DNA of 64,000 nucleotides from Bradyrhizobium arachidis (GTDB lineage Bacteria > Pseudomonadota > Alphaproteobacteria > Rhizobiales > Xanthobacteraceae). A program made the position numbers and the translations under genes. Of the stretch, positions 8,918-19,078 are shown one piece after another; positions within the stretch are counted from its first letter, which is position 1; each line of letters begins with the position of its first letter. The DNA lies in the NCBI RefSeq assembly GCF_024758505.1, contig NZ_CP077970.1, positions 2,542,001-2,606,000 of the forward strand. Reading direction: 5' to 3'. Below the pieces are notes generated by a model. The model had not been told where the DNA came from, ran no database searches, and saw only the letters and a program-made list of their open reading frames with translations.

Positions 8918-10390
8918 ATGAAACTGCGCGACCTCCTGGGTCAGGATTTTTTGGGCAATGATGCCGCAATCGAGCCTGCTGCCGCAGCGCTCGATGTGAC
9001 GGGCATTGCGCTGGACAGCCGCGTGGTCAAGCCGGGCGATCTGTTTTTCGCGCTCGCAGGCCACAAGACCGACGGCGCGCGTTTCATCGAGGCTGCGATT
9101 GCGGCCGGCGCCGTTGCGGTGGTGGGTGATCATCCGCCACAGGGCGGCTGCAAGGTGCCGTTCATCGTGGTCTCCAATCCGCGCCGCGCGCTGGCGCTGG
9201 CGGCGGCCAAATTCTTCCCGCGCCAGCCCGCGACGATTGCGGCGGTGACCGGCACCAGCGGCAAGACGTCGGTCGCCGCCTTCACGCGGCAGATCTGGGA
9301 GCGGCTCGGGCACAACTCTGCGAGCATCGGCACCATCGGCCTCGTCTCGCCGAAACGCACGGTCTATGGCTCGCTGACGACGCCGGATCCGATCGCGCTG
9401 CATCGGCAGATCGACGAAATTGCGCGCGACGGCGTCACGCATCTGGCGTTTGAAGCATCCTCGCACGGGCTCGACCAGTATCGGCTCGACGGCGTACGCG
9501 TCTCCGCCGGCGGTTTCACGAACCTCACGCGCGATCACATGGATTATCATCCGACTGTCGCGCACTACCTTGCTGCCAAGCTTCGGCTGTTCCGCGATCT
9601 GATCCCGCAAGGTGGCGCAGCCGTGATCTCCGCCGATCATGAATGCTCGGCGGAAGCGATCAAGGCGGCACGCGCGAAGGGATTGCGCGTGATGGCGGTC
9701 GGCCGGAACGGCGATGCAGGCGAAGGCATTCGCCTTGTGAGTGCTGAAGTCGACGGCTTTGCGCAGAAGCTTGCTGTTGAGCATCGCGGCAAACGGTATT
9801 CGATCCGGCTGCCGTTGGTCGGCGAATTCCAAATCGAGAACGCGCTCGTGTCGGCCGGCCTTGCCGTCGGTACCGGCAGCGATGCGGCAAATGTGTTTGC
9901 GTGCCTCGAACATCTCGAAGGCGCCAAGGGCAGGCTGGAGCGCGTCGGAGAGCGCAATGGCGCGTCGATCTTCGTCGATTACGCCCACAAGCCCGATGCG
10001 CTCGCAAAAGCGCTTCAGGCGCTCCGACCCTATGCCAAGCGAAAGCTGATCGTCGTGTTCGGCGCGGGCGGGGATCGCGATGCCGGCAAGCGCCCGATCA
10101 TGGGCGCGATCGCGGCCGAGAATGCCGACGGTGTCATCATCACCGACGACAATCCGCGCAGCGAGAAGCCGGAGGCCATTCGCGCCGCGATCCTCGCGGA
10201 AGCCAAGGGCGCCAAGGAAATCGGCGACCGCGCGGAGGCGATCCGCGCCGCAATCGATGATCTCCAGCCGGGCGATGCGCTGTTGATCGCCGGCAAGGGC
10301 CACGAGAGCGGGCAGATCGTCGGCGACCGCGTGCTGCCGTTCAGCGATCACGAGGCGGTCGCCGCCGCACTAACGACGAGGGGTGCATGA
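8918..10390 (+). CDS. murE: UDP-MurNAc-tripeptide synthetase (meso-DAP adding)
   Basis: 490 residues. ATP-binding motif TGTSGKTS at 111-118 and the DNPR signature ([11 protein letters not shown]) that selects meso-diaminopimelate over lysine. It adds the third residue of the peptidoglycan stem peptide. The stop overlaps the murF start by four bases (ATGA), implying coupled translation. Confidence 0.96.
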   Translation: MKLRDLLGQDFLGNDAAIEPAAAALDVTGIALDSRVVKPGDLFFALAGHKTDGARFIEAAIAAGAVAVVGDHPPQGGCKVPFIVVSNPRRALALAAAKFFPRQPATIAAVTGTSGKTSVAAFTRQIWERLGHNSASIGTIGLVSPKRTVYGSLTTPDPIALHRQIDEIARDGVTHLAFEASSHGLDQYRLDGVRVSAGGFTNLTRDHMDYHPTVAHYLAAKLRLFRDLIPQGGAAVISADHECSAEAIKAARAKGLRVMAVGRNGDAGEGIRLVSAEVDGFAQKLAVEHRGKRYSIRLPLVGEFQIENALVSAGLAVGTGSDAANVFACLEHLEGAKGRLERVGERNGASIFVDYAHKPDALAKALQALRPYAKRKLIVVFGAGGDRDAGKRPIMGAIAAENADGVIITDDNPRSEKPEAIRAAILAEAKGAKEIGDRAEAIRAAIDDLQPGDALLIAGKGHESGQIVGDRVLPFSDHEAVAAALTTRGA

Positions 10391-11766
10391 GCGCGCCATT
10401 GTGGACGGTTGCCGAGGTCGCGCGTGCGCTGGGGCTGACGGGATCCTTTCCGGACACGCCGATCGATTTCGTGACCCAGGACAGCCGCCTGGTGAAGCCG
10501 GGCAGCCTGTTCGTTGCGCTCAGCGGCACGCCGAGCGGCGGCTTCATCTCCAGCTTCGCCAGCGCGCGCGACGGCTGGGAGTTTGCCGACAAGGCGGAGG
10601 CGGCCGGTGCCGCCGCGATCATCGTCCCGCACGAGATCGCGGGCCTCCGCATTCCCCAGCTCATCGTCAAGGACACGCTGATCGACGGCCTCTGGGGCCT
10701 CGCGCGCGCCGCCCGCGCGCGCTTCAAGGGCGAGGTGATCGGTCTCACCGGCAGTGCCGGCAAGACCAGCACCAAGGAATATCTCGCGGCCTATCCGAAC
10801 GCCTATGCGAGCCCGTCGAGCTTCAACAATTTCTGGGGCGTGCCGCTGACGCTGGTCAACGCAAGGCCCGACGCCAGCCTCTGGGTCGTCGAGATGGGCA
10901 TGAACCAGACCGGCGAGATCGCGCGGCTCAGCGAGTTGACGCGGCCGACGGTCGCGCTGGTCGTCAATGTGCAGCCGGTGCATCTGGAAAAGCTCGGCTC
11001 GCTCGAAGCCATCAGGCGCGAGAAGGTCAGCATCGCGCAGGGCCTGCCGAAAGACGGCGTGCTGGTGCTGCCGGCGGATATCGCCGCACCCGAATGGAGC
11101 GGCAAGGTTGTGCGCTTCGGCGAGGGCACTGCGGTGCGCGAACTGACGCATACCCCTGAGGGTGAGAGCTGGCGCGTGAGCGCCGAAATTGCAGGCAAGA
11201 CCATCGATTTCAGCCTCACGCCCGGCGCGCCGCATCGCGTCCAGAACGCACTTGCCGCGCTCGCCTCGATCCATGGCGCGAGCCTCGACGCATCAGTGCT
11301 TGCAGCGCGGCTCGACGGCGTCGGCATCATGACCGGACGCGGCGTCGAGCAGACCGTCGGCGGCGTCACCGTGATCGACGACAGCTTTAACGGCAATCCC
11401 GCCAGCATGGCGGCGGCGCTGGAAAGCCTGAAAGCGCGCCCGGTGACCGGCGGTCGCCGCATCGCAGTGCTCGGCGACATGCTCGAGCTCGGCAGCGATG
11501 CGCCGGCCTATCACAAGGAGCTCGCCAAATATCTTTCCGGGATTGACGGCGTCTACTGCGTCGGTCCCCTGATGCACAACCTCCATGGCCTGCTGCCGGC
11601 GGATAAGGACCTCGGCTGGCACGACGACCCTGCGACACTGAAGCCCCAGGCCGTAGCAGTGCTGCTGAAGGCAGGCGATGTCGTGGTTGTCAAGGGCAGC
11701 AAGAAGATGTTCTGGGTCAACAAGTTTGTGCCGGCCCTAGTGGCCGCGTTGCAGGCAAAGGCGTAA
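10387..11766 (+). CDS. murF: UDP-MurNAc-pentapeptide synthetase
   Basis: 459 residues. ATP-binding loop LTGSAGKTSTKE (120-131), ASPSSFNNFWGVPLTL with the conserved NN, and VIDDSFNGNPASM, all typical of MurF. It ligates D-Ala-D-Ala to the tripeptide precursor. Overlaps murE by four bases and is followed by a 157-bp gap before mraY in which no gene is visible. Confidence 0.96.
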   Translation: MSAPLWTVAEVARALGLTGSFPDTPIDFVTQDSRLVKPGSLFVALSGTPSGGFISSFASARDGWEFADKAEAAGAAAIIVPHEIAGLRIPQLIVKDTLIDGLWGLARAARARFKGEVIGLTGSAGKTSTKEYLAAYPNAYASPSSFNNFWGVPLTLVNARPDASLWVVEMGMNQTGEIARLSELTRPTVALVVNVQPVHLEKLGSLEAIRREKVSIAQGLPKDGVLVLPADIAAPEWSGKVVRFGEGTAVRELTHTPEGESWRVSAEIAGKTIDFSLTPGAPHRVQNALAALASIHGASLDASVLAARLDGVGIMTGRGVEQTVGGVTVIDDSFNGNPASMAAALESLKARPVTGGRRIAVLGDMLELGSDAPAYHKELAKYLSGIDGVYCVGPLMHNLHGLLPADKDLGWHDDPATLKPQAVAVLLKAGDVVVVKGSKKMFWVNKFVPALVAALQAKA

Positions 11767-11923
11767 ACTGCGTGTTGCGTCGCCGCCTGATCCTGCTTCC
11801 CGCAACGCCTGGTGCGGCGCGTTCGGTTTATTGGGGTCGCCTGACCGCCAGACCAAGATTGAACGATGCGCCGCGAGGCGCTTCCGAAATAGCCGCGAGC
11901 AGAAGCGGTATGGGACTGTTTGA

Positions 11924-13027
11924 ATGTTTTACTGGTTGATCGAACTCTCCAACACGGTTCCTGGCTTTGGTGCGTTTCGCACGCTCCTGAACGTCTTCCG
12001 CTACATCACGTTCCGCACAGGTGGCGCCGTGGTCACCGGTGCGCTGTTCGTGTTCCTGTTCGGGCCCTGGATCATCGATCATTTGCGCATCCGCCAGGGC
12101 AAGGGTCAGCCGATCCGCACCGACGGCCCGCAATCGCATCTGGCCAAGAGGGGCACGCCCACCATGGGCGGGTTGATGATCCTGTCGGGTCTCACCGTCG
12201 GCACCGTGCTGTGGTGCAATCCGCTCAACCCCTATGTCTGGATCGTTCTCGCGGTGACGCTCGGTTTCGGCTTCGTCGGCTTCTATGACGATTACCTGAA
12301 GGTGACCAAGCAGACGTCGAGCGGTTTTGGCGGCAAGCTCCGCCTCTGCATCGAGGCCATCATCGCGCTGGTGGCCTGCTACGCCCTGGTGCGGTTGAAC
12401 CGCGATCCCGCGTCCACCGCGCTGACAATTCCCTTCCTGAAAGACACCGTGCTGCATTTCGGCTGGTTCTTTGTCGTATTCGGCGCCTTCGTCATCGTCG
12501 GCGCCGGCAATGCGGTGAATCTCACCGACGGTCTCGACGGCCTCGCCATCGTGCCCGTGATGATCGCGACAGCGAGCTTTGCCATGATCGCCTATCTCGC
12601 CGGCAACGCCGTGTTCGCCGACTATCTCCAGATCAAATATGTCGCCGGCACCGGCGAGCTCGCCGTGCTGTGCGGAGCGCTATTGGGCGCGGGCCTCGGC
12701 TTCCTCTGGTTCAATGCGCCGCCGGCCTCGATCTTCATGGGCGACACCGGTTCGCTCGCGCTCGGCGGCATGCTGGGTGCGATCGCGGTCGCGGTGAAGC
12801 ACGAGATCGTGCTCGCGGTCATCGGCGGCCTGTTCGTGCTGGAGGCCGTCTCCGTCATCGTGCAAGTCGTCTCGTTCAAGCTCACGGGAAAACGCATCTT
12901 CAAGATGGCCCCGATCCATCACCACTTTGAGCAACTGGGCTGGACCGAGCCGCAGATCGTGATCCGCTTCTGGATCATCTCGGTGATGCTGGCGCTCGCC
13001 GGCCTCTCCACGCTGAAGCTGCGGTGA
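11924..13027 (+). CDS. mraY: Phospho-N-acetylmuramoyl-pentapeptide transferase
   Basis: 367 residues, strongly hydrophobic with about ten transmembrane helices. Family motifs: [48 protein letters not shown] and IHHHFE. It makes lipid I by moving MurNAc-pentapeptide to undecaprenyl phosphate at the inner membrane. The ATG begins MFYWLIELS, as expected for the alphaproteobacterial protein. A palindromic repeat fills most of the gap to murD. Confidence 0.96.
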   Translation: MFYWLIELSNTVPGFGAFRTLLNVFRYITFRTGGAVVTGALFVFLFGPWIIDHLRIRQGKGQPIRTDGPQSHLAKRGTPTMGGLMILSGLTVGTVLWCNPLNPYVWIVLAVTLGFGFVGFYDDYLKVTKQTSSGFGGKLRLCIEAIIALVACYALVRLNRDPASTALTIPFLKDTVLHFGWFFVVFGAFVIVGAGNAVNLTDGLDGLAIVPVMIATASFAMIAYLAGNAVFADYLQIKYVAGTGELAVLCGALLGAGLGFLWFNAPPASIFMGDTGSLALGGMLGAIAVAVKHEIVLAVIGGLFVLEAVSVIVQVVSFKLTGKRIFKMAPIHHHFEQLGWTEPQIVIRFWIISVMLALAGLSTLKLR

Positions 13028-13051
13028 TGATGGCGATGGCCGCTGATTGCT

Positions 13052-13148
13052 GTCATTCCGGGGCTCGCGCAGCGAGAACCCCATTGCGCAATTGCGCAAT
13101 GTGGAATCTCGAGATTCCGGATCGCCGCTTCGCGCCGTCCGGAATGAC
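13052..13148. repeat. Palindromic repeat, GTCATTCCGGGGC family, copy 2
   Basis: In the mraY-murD junction, ending 12 bases before the murD ATG. First small arm CTCGC-gca-GCGAG; the central part holds an ATTGCGCAATTGCGCAAT palindrome and GGAATCTCGAGATTCC. The right end (GGAATGAC) matches the other copies, with the outer stem slightly decayed. It could fold in the dcw transcript and lower murD translation. Confidence 0.8.
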
Positions 13149-13160
13149 GGGTGTTGGGCC

Positions 13161-14561
13161 ATGATCCCCGTCACGTCCTTCGCGGGCAAGACCGTCGCCG
13201 TCTTCGGCCTCGGTGGCTCGGGGCTCGCGTCATGCCACGCGCTCAAGGCCGGCGGCGCCGAAGTGATCGCCGGCGATGACAGTGCTGACAACGTCGCCAA
13301 GGCCGCGCGGGCGGGCTTCGTCACCGCGGATCTGCGCAGCGTGTCGTGGGCGAACTTTTCAGCCCTCGTGCTCGCGCCCGGGGTGCCGCTCACCCATCCG
13401 GCACCGCACTGGAGCGTGCTGAAGGCGCGCGAAGCCGGCGTCGAGGTGATCGGCGACATCGAATTGTTCTGCCGCGAGCGTCGGCGCCACGCGCCCGATG
13501 CGCCATTCGTCGCCATCACCGGCACTAACGGCAAGTCGACCACGACGGCGCTGATCGCGCATCTCACAAAGGTTGCCGGCTACGACACCCAGATGGGCGG
13601 CAATATCGGCACCGCGATCCTGTCGCTGGAGCCACCGCGGATGGGCCGCGTCCATGTCATCGAGATGTCGTCCTACCAGATCGACCTCACGCCCTCGCTC
13701 GATCCGTCCGTCGGCATCTTGCTCAATGTCAGCGAAGACCATATCGACCGCCACGGCACGCTTGCGCATTATGCCGCGGTGAAGGAGCGCCTCGTCGCCG
13801 CTGTGCAGGCACGGGGCACCTCAATCGTCGGCGTCGACGACGGTTTTTGCCGCGACATCGCCGATCGGCTGGACCGCGGCGGCAAGAATGTCGTGCGGAT
13901 CTCCGTGAAGAATCCGCTCGCGAGCGGCATCTATGTCGAGCACGGCACCGTCGTGCGCGCCTCCGGCGGCGCGAAGAGCGAGGTCGCAAAGCTCGGCGGC
14001 ATCGGCTCGCTGCGCGGCTTGCACAATGCGCAGAACGCAGCCTGCGCTGCCGCTGCCGCACTCGCGATGGGCATCGGCCTCGACGTCTTGCAAAACGGCC
14101 TGCGCAGTTTTCCGGGGCTTGCGCACCGCATGGAGCAGGTCGGTCGCCGCGACAACGTGCTGTTCGTCAACGATTCCAAGGGCACCAACGCGGATGCCGC
14201 CGCGCACGCGCTGTCATCCTTCGCCGACATCTTCTGGATCGCCGGCGGCAAGCCGAAGATGGGCGGCATCACCAGTCTCACCGGTTTCTTCCCGCGCATC
14301 CGAAAGGCCTATCTGATCGGCGAGGCCGCGCAGGAGTTTGCGGGCACGTTGGGCACGCAGGTCGCTCACGAGATCAGCCAGACGCTCGACGTTGCCGTCG
14401 AACACGCCGCGCGCGACGCGGAAGCGTCCGGCTTGCAGGAGGCAGTCGTGCTGTTGTCGCCGGCCTGCGCCTCCTTCGACCAGTACCGCAATTTCGAGAT
14501 CCGCGGCGCGAAGTTTCGCGAGCTGGTGCAGGCGCTGCCGGGTGTGAAGCCGGCGGTGTAA
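13161..14561 (+). CDS. murD: UDP-MurNAc-alanine--D-glutamate ligase
   Basis: 466 residues. N-terminal GLGGSGLA loop (16-23), ATP-binding [10 protein letters not shown] (121-130), EMSSYQID and [11 protein letters not shown] near the C-terminal domain. It adds D-glutamate to UDP-MurNAc-L-Ala. ATG 13161 is the start that fits the family; the frame is open upstream only because the repeat happens to be open. The next gene begins three bases past the stop. Confidence 0.95.
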   Translation: MIPVTSFAGKTVAVFGLGGSGLASCHALKAGGAEVIAGDDSADNVAKAARAGFVTADLRSVSWANFSALVLAPGVPLTHPAPHWSVLKAREAGVEVIGDIELFCRERRRHAPDAPFVAITGTNGKSTTTALIAHLTKVAGYDTQMGGNIGTAILSLEPPRMGRVHVIEMSSYQIDLTPSLDPSVGILLNVSEDHIDRHGTLAHYAAVKERLVAAVQARGTSIVGVDDGFCRDIADRLDRGGKNVVRISVKNPLASGIYVEHGTVVRASGGAKSEVAKLGGIGSLRGLHNAQNAACAAAAALAMGIGLDVLQNGLRSFPGLAHRMEQVGRRDNVLFVNDSKGTNADAAAHALSSFADIFWIAGGKPKMGGITSLTGFFPRIRKAYLIGEAAQEFAGTLGTQVAHEISQTLDVAVEHAARDAEASGLQEAVVLLSPACASFDQYRNFEIRGAKFRELVQALPGVKPAV

Positions 14562-14563
14562 TC

Positions 14564-15007
14564 ATGAACCGGTATCGAGCCCGGCTTCATCTCAGATTGA
14601 ATCATCCGACGCGCGATCTATCGATCGTCTGCAATAGGCTGGGATTGAAGCCGGCGCGTATTTGGAAGAGGGGGGATGAGCGACGGACACCAAAGGGAAA
14701 TTCACTCGGAGGTAGGCGGGCTAGCTCTTCCTGTGCGATTGATTTCGGGCCGACGTCGCGAAAAACCGTGGCCAAGCAGATCGCGGCCGCGCTGGAGCGG
14801 CTTGAGCCTCATCGCGCAATGCTCCGGAGGCTGTCATCCACGGGCGGGACGGCTAGCTTTTCTGTCGGCTGGTTCCTCGATGAAGATTCAGGCGAGACAT
14901 TCAGCAGCGATTTGCTTAGAGCGATGACGCGCCTGCAAATTGCGTTGGATCTGCATGCATACCTCCCTGATGCCGTCGAGCCGCCAGAGGGGATTTTGGA
15001 AAGATAA
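14564..15007 (+). CDS. DUF4279-like protein inserted in the dcw cluster
   Basis: 147 residues. Begins MNRYRARLHLRLNHPTRDLS and contains KTVAKQIAAALERLEP and ASFSVGWFLDEDSG, a pattern like DUF4279 proteins, which have a small alpha/beta fold and are often linked to immunity or toxin contexts. Assignment is by recognised pattern, not by a profile search. It starts three bases after murD stops, so it is very likely cotranslated, and ftsW follows after 72 bp. The standard dcw order has no gene here. Function unknown. Confidence 0.65.
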   Translation: MNRYRARLHLRLNHPTRDLSIVCNRLGLKPARIWKRGDERRTPKGNSLGGRRASSSCAIDFGPTSRKTVAKQIAAALERLEPHRAMLRRLSSTGGTASFSVGWFLDEDSGETFSSDLLRAMTRLQIALDLHAYLPDAVEPPEGILER

Positions 15008-15079
15008 CGGTCCCATTAACCTCCCGTAAACCAACCTCGGCGACCAATGGTCTGACCTCTGTCCGAAGGCCGCCCGCCC

Positions 15080-16231
15080 ATGCTCTCCCGCGAAGAACGC
15101 ACCCCCTTTTCCGAGTGGTGGTGGACCGTCGACAAGCTGCTGCTCGGCGCCATCATGGCCCTGATGCTGTGCGGGGTCATCCTGTCGCTGGCGGCGAGCC
15201 CGCCGGTCGCGACCCGGATCGGGCTCGATCCGTTCCATTTCTTCAGCCGGCACGTGATGTTCCTGGCGCCGTCCTTCATGGTGCTGATCGGCGTCTCCTT
15301 CCTGTCGCCGCGTGCGATCCGTCGCTCTGCGCTGGTCATCTTTGCGGTCAGCATCGTCCTGATCGTGCTGACGCTCGCCATCGGCCCCGAGGTCAAGGGC
15401 TCGCGGCGCTGGATCACGCTACTCGGCGTCAACATCCAGGCCTCTGAAGCTGCAAAGCCATCGTTCGTCGTCATCGCGGCGTGGCTGTTTGCGGAGTCCA
15501 CCAAGCGGCCGGAGATGCCGGCGACCTCGATGGCGATGGTGCTGCTGCTGATGCTGGTCTCGCTGCTGGTGATGGAGCCGGACTTCGGCCAGACCATGCT
15601 GATCCTGATGGTGTGGGGCGCGCTGTTCTTCATCGCGGGCATGCGCATGATCTGGGTGGCGGGCCTTGCCGGTGCGGCGGCAGCCGGCCTGTTCAGCGCC
15701 TATCTCTTCGTTCCCCACGTTGCGGGCCGCATCAAGCGCTTCATGAACCCGGCCTCCGGCGACACCTTTCAGGTCGATACCGCGATGGAAGCTTTCTACA
15801 ACGGCGGCTGGCTAGGGCTGGGGCCGGGCGAGGGCATCGCAAAACGCAGCCTGCCGGACAGCCATACCGACTTCGTGTTCGCGGTCGCCGCCGAAGAGTT
15901 CGGCATCGTCCTGTGCCTTGCCATGCTGGCGCTGTTTGCCTTCGTCGTGATCCGCACGCTGTCGCGCGCCTATGCCAACGAGGACATGTTCTCGCGCTTT
16001 GCGGCCTCGGGCCTGGCGATCCTGTTCGGCGTGCAGGCCGCGATCAACATGTCGGTGAACTTGCAGCTCATCCCGGCGAAGGGCATGACGCTGCCCTTCA
16101 TCTCCTACGGCGGCTCCTCCATCGTGTCGCTCGCCTATGGCGTCGGCATGATGCTGGCACTGACGCGGCTGCGACCGCGCACCGAGGTCGAGTCGATCGG
16201 CCGCGCCGAGGCGATGCGCAGCTACGCGTAG
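15080..16231 (+). CDS. ftsW: Septal peptidoglycan polymerase FtsW (SEDS)
   Basis: 383 residues with about ten transmembrane helices. SEDS motifs: GSRRWITLLG, KPSFVVIAAW, MEPDFGQTMLI, PDSHTDFVFAVAAEEFG and LPFISYGGSSI. The glycosyltransferase partner of FtsI. Encoded as usual just upstream of murG, but separated from murD by the extra DUF4279 gene. The palindromic repeat after it starts seven bases past the stop. Confidence 0.96.
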   Translation: MLSREERTPFSEWWWTVDKLLLGAIMALMLCGVILSLAASPPVATRIGLDPFHFFSRHVMFLAPSFMVLIGVSFLSPRAIRRSALVIFAVSIVLIVLTLAIGPEVKGSRRWITLLGVNIQASEAAKPSFVVIAAWLFAESTKRPEMPATSMAMVLLLMLVSLLVMEPDFGQTMLILMVWGALFFIAGMRMIWVAGLAGAAAAGLFSAYLFVPHVAGRIKRFMNPASGDTFQVDTAMEAFYNGGWLGLGPGEGIAKRSLPDSHTDFVFAVAAEEFGIVLCLAMLALFAFVVIRTLSRAYANEDMFSRFAASGLAILFGVQAAINMSVNLQLIPAKGMTLPFISYGGSSIVSLAYGVGMMLALTRLRPRTEVESIGRAEAMRSYA

Positions 16232-16237
16232 TTCTTC

Positions 16238-16315
16238 GTCATTGCGAGCGCAGCGAAGCAATCCAGGCTGTCCCCGCGGTGGGATTCTGGATTGCTTCGC
16301 TTCGCTCGCAATGAC
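16238..16315. repeat. Palindromic repeat, GTCATTGCGAGCG family
   Basis: Left end GTCATTGCGAGCGCAGCGAA and right end TTCGCTTCGCTCGCAATGAC are near-perfect inverse complements, continuing inward through GCAATCCAG and CTGGATTGC. It fills the ftsW-murG junction. A family distinct from the GTCATTCCGGGGC copies; only one copy is seen in this window. Confidence 0.85.
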
Positions 16316-16344
16316 GGGGGATACCCTGTAAAAGGGGCCCCGCC

Positions 16345-17445
16345 ATGGACACATCCCCCTTGATTCTTCTCGCCGCGGGCGGCACCGGCGGCCATCTGTT
16401 TCCGGCCGAGGCGCTCGGCGTCGAATTGATCCGCCGCGGCTTTCGCGTGCGGCTGGTGACGGACGAGCGTGCGCTCAAATACAGCGGACTGTTCACAAAG
16501 GACATGATCGACGTCGTGGCAAGCGAGACGGCGCGCGGCCGTAACCCGCTTCAGCTTGCGCATGCCGCCCTTACGCTTGCCACCGGCACCTTGTCCGCGT
16601 TCAACCTGATGCGCCGCCTGAAGCCGGTGGCGGTGATCGGTTTTGGCGGCTATCCGACCCTGCCTCCGTTGATCGCGGCGCGGCTCGCCGGGGTGCCCGG
16701 TATCATCCACGATGCGAACGCGGTGCTCGGTCGCGCCAATCGCTTCCTGTCGCGCCATGTGCGCGCCATCGCGACCTCCTTGCCGGGCGTGCTCGATCGC
16801 GATCCCGCCTTGGCCGGCAAGACCACGACGGTCGGCACGCCGATGCGGCCCGCGATCCTAGCCGCGGCTGCGGTGAAGTACGCGGCGCCCGAGACCGGCG
16901 GGCCGTTCCGGCTCCTCGTCGTCGGCGGCAGCCAGGGCGCGCGCATCATGGCCGACATCGTGCCAGGCGCGATCGAACGCCTCGAGCCAGTGCTGTGGAG
17001 CCGGCTGGTCCTGACCCAGCAGGTGCGCGAGGAGGACATGACGCGCGTCCGCGCCGTCTACGACAAGCTCAAGATCAAGGCCGAGCTTGCGCCGTTCTTC
17101 ACCGATCTGCCGGCGCGGCTCGCTTCGAACCATCTGGTGGTGTCGCGCTCCGGCGCCGGCACGGTCGCCGAGCTCGCCGCCATCGGCCGGCCCTCCATCC
17201 TGGTGCCGCTGCCGGGCGCGATCGACCAGGACCAGTTCGCCAATGCCGGCGTGCTGTCGCAGGTGGGCGGCGCGCTGCGGATACCGCAGACCGAGTTCAG
17301 CTCCGACCGGTTGGCCGCCGAGATTTCCACATTGGCCGCCGAGCCGGCGCGCCTCGCCGCGATGGCGGAGGCCGCCCGCAGCGCCGGTCGGCTGGATGCC
17401 GCCGAGCGTCTGGCCGATCTGGTGGTCAAAGTCGCGGGAATCTGA
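16345..17445 (+). CDS. murG: UDP-GlcNAc transferase MurG
   Basis: 366 residues. N-terminal GGTGGHLFPAEAL (12-24), IGFGGYPTLPPLIAA, VVGGSQGARIMADIVP and SRSGAGTVAELAAIGRP mark this GT28 enzyme. It converts lipid I to lipid II at the cytoplasmic face of the inner membrane. The gap to murC (229 bp) holds a composite repeat with two perfect hairpins. Confidence 0.96.
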   Translation: MDTSPLILLAAGGTGGHLFPAEALGVELIRRGFRVRLVTDERALKYSGLFTKDMIDVVASETARGRNPLQLAHAALTLATGTLSAFNLMRRLKPVAVIGFGGYPTLPPLIAARLAGVPGIIHDANAVLGRANRFLSRHVRAIATSLPGVLDRDPALAGKTTTVGTPMRPAILAAAAVKYAAPETGGPFRLLVVGGSQGARIMADIVPGAIERLEPVLWSRLVLTQQVREEDMTRVRAVYDKLKIKAELAPFFTDLPARLASNHLVVSRSGAGTVAELAAIGRPSILVPLPGAIDQDQFANAGVLSQVGGALRIPQTEFSSDRLAAEISTLAAEPARLAAMAEAARSAGRLDAAERLADLVVKVAGI

Positions 17446-17475
17446 CGCGAAACCCGCAAATTCCGCACTTTTGCC

Positions 17476-17653
17476 GTCATGGCCGGGCTTGTCACACCAA
17501 GTCGGATTTATCCGACTTGGTTCTTTAAAAAATGACGGCACTCGGTATACCGAGTGCCTATGCATCCACGTCTTGCAAGAAGGACGCTGGGATTCGTGGA
17601 TGCCCGGGGCGCCTTGCGCTAGGACGCGCTTCGCGCTTATGCCCGGGCATGAC
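17476..17653. repeat. Composite repeat with two perfect palindromes between murG and murC
   Basis: Outer ends GTCATGGCCGGGC (from 17476) and GCCCGGGCATGAC (to 17653) are near inverse complements. Nested inside is a 12-bp stem ACCAAGTCGGAT / ATCCGACTTGGT at 17496-17521, followed by a short T-rich then A-rich stretch. A 22-bp perfect palindrome lies at 17537-17558 (half-site GGCACTCGGTA). A segment GCATCCACG...CGTGGATGC also pairs. Its ends resemble neither of the other families exactly. Confidence 0.8.
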
Positions 17654-17674
17654 ACCGGAACGACGGGATAGAGC

Positions 17675-19078
17675 ATGAGACTGCCGCGCGAGATCGGACC
17701 CATCCACTTCGTCGGGATCGGCGGCATCGGCATGAGCGGCATCGCCGAGGTGCTGGCCAATCTCGGCTACACCGTGCAGGGCTCGGATGCCTCCGACAAC
17801 TACAACCTCGATCGCCTGCGCAAGAAGGGCGCAAAAGTTTCGGTTGGCCACAAAGCGGAGAATGTCGACGGCGCCGACGTCGTCGTGGTGTCCTCCGCGA
17901 TCAAGCGCGACAATCCGGAATTGATGGCTGCGCGCGAACGGCGCATTCCGGTGGTGCGCCGCGCCGAGATGCTGGCCGAGCTGATGCGGCTCAATAGTTG
18001 CGTCGCGATCGCCGGCACGCACGGCAAGACCACCACGACGACGATGGTCGCAACGCTGCTCGATGCCGGCGGGCTCGATCCGACGGTGATCAATGGCGGC
18101 ATCATCAACGCCTATGGCTCCAACGCGCGGTTAGGGGCCGGCGACTGGATGGTGGTGGAGGCGGACGAGAGCGACGGTACGTTTTTGAAGCTGCCGACTG
18201 ATGTCGCTGTTGTCACCAATGTCGACCCCGAGCATCTCGACCACTTCAAGACGTTCGAAGCCGTGCAGGACGCGTTCCGACTGTTCGTCGAGAACCTGCC
18301 GTTCTACGGCTTTGCCGTGATGTGCATCGATCATCCGACCGTGCAGACCCTGGTCGGGAAGATCGAGGACCGCCGCATCATCACCTATGGCGAGAACCCG
18401 CAGGCCGATGCGCGGCTGCTCGACCTCACGCCGATGGGCGGCGGATCGAAGTTCAAGGTCGCGATCCGCGATCGCAAGACCGGCCGGATGCACGAGATCG
18501 CAGACCTCATGCTGCCGATGCCCGGACGCCACAACGCCTCGAACGCGACGGCGGCGATTGCGGTCGCGCATGAGCTCGGCGTGTCAGACGAGGCGATCCG
18601 AAAATCGCTCGCGGGCTTTGGCGGCGTCAAGCGCCGCTTCACCAAGACCGGCGAGTGGAACGGCGTCACTGTCATCGACGACTACGGCCATCACCCTGTC
18701 GAGATCGCGGCCGTATTGAAGGCGGCGCGGGAATCCAGCAACGGCAAGATCATCGCCGTCGTGCAGCCGCATCGCTTCACCCGCCTGCAATCGCTGTTCG
18801 AGGAATTCTGCACCTGCTTCAACGACGCGGATGCGGTCGTCGTCGCGGAAGTCTATGCCGCGGGCGAAACGCCGATCGAAGGCATCGACCGCGATCACTT
18901 CGTCGCCGGCCTGCGCGCGCACGGCCATCGCGAGGTGGTCCCGCTGCCGCAGTCGTCGGAGCTCGCCGGCATCGTCAAGGGCCTCGCGAAGTCAGGCGAT
19001 CTCGTCGTGTGCCTGGGTGCCGGCAACATCACGCAATGGGCCTACGCGCTGCCCGGCGAATTGAAGGCGCTGGGATGA
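17675..19078 (+). CDS. murC: UDP-MurNAc--L-alanine ligase
   Basis: 467 residues. N-terminal nucleotide loop [12 protein letters not shown] (14-25), ATP-binding [11 protein letters not shown] (about 112-122), [10 protein letters not shown] and [14 protein letters not shown]. It starts the stem peptide by adding L-alanine to UDP-MurNAc. The stop overlaps the murB start by four bases (ATGA). Confidence 0.96.
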   Translation: MRLPREIGPIHFVGIGGIGMSGIAEVLANLGYTVQGSDASDNYNLDRLRKKGAKVSVGHKAENVDGADVVVVSSAIKRDNPELMAARERRIPVVRRAEMLAELMRLNSCVAIAGTHGKTTTTTMVATLLDAGGLDPTVINGGIINAYGSNARLGAGDWMVVEADESDGTFLKLPTDVAVVTNVDPEHLDHFKTFEAVQDAFRLFVENLPFYGFAVMCIDHPTVQTLVGKIEDRRIITYGENPQADARLLDLTPMGGGSKFKVAIRDRKTGRMHEIADLMLPMPGRHNASNATAAIAVAHELGVSDEAIRKSLAGFGGVKRRFTKTGEWNGVTVIDDYGHHPVEIAAVLKAARESSNGKIIAVVQPHRFTRLQSLFEEFCTCFNDADAVVVAEVYAAGETPIEGIDRDHFVAGLRAHGHREVVPLPQSSELAGIVKGLAKSGDLVVCLGAGNITQWAYALPGELKALG

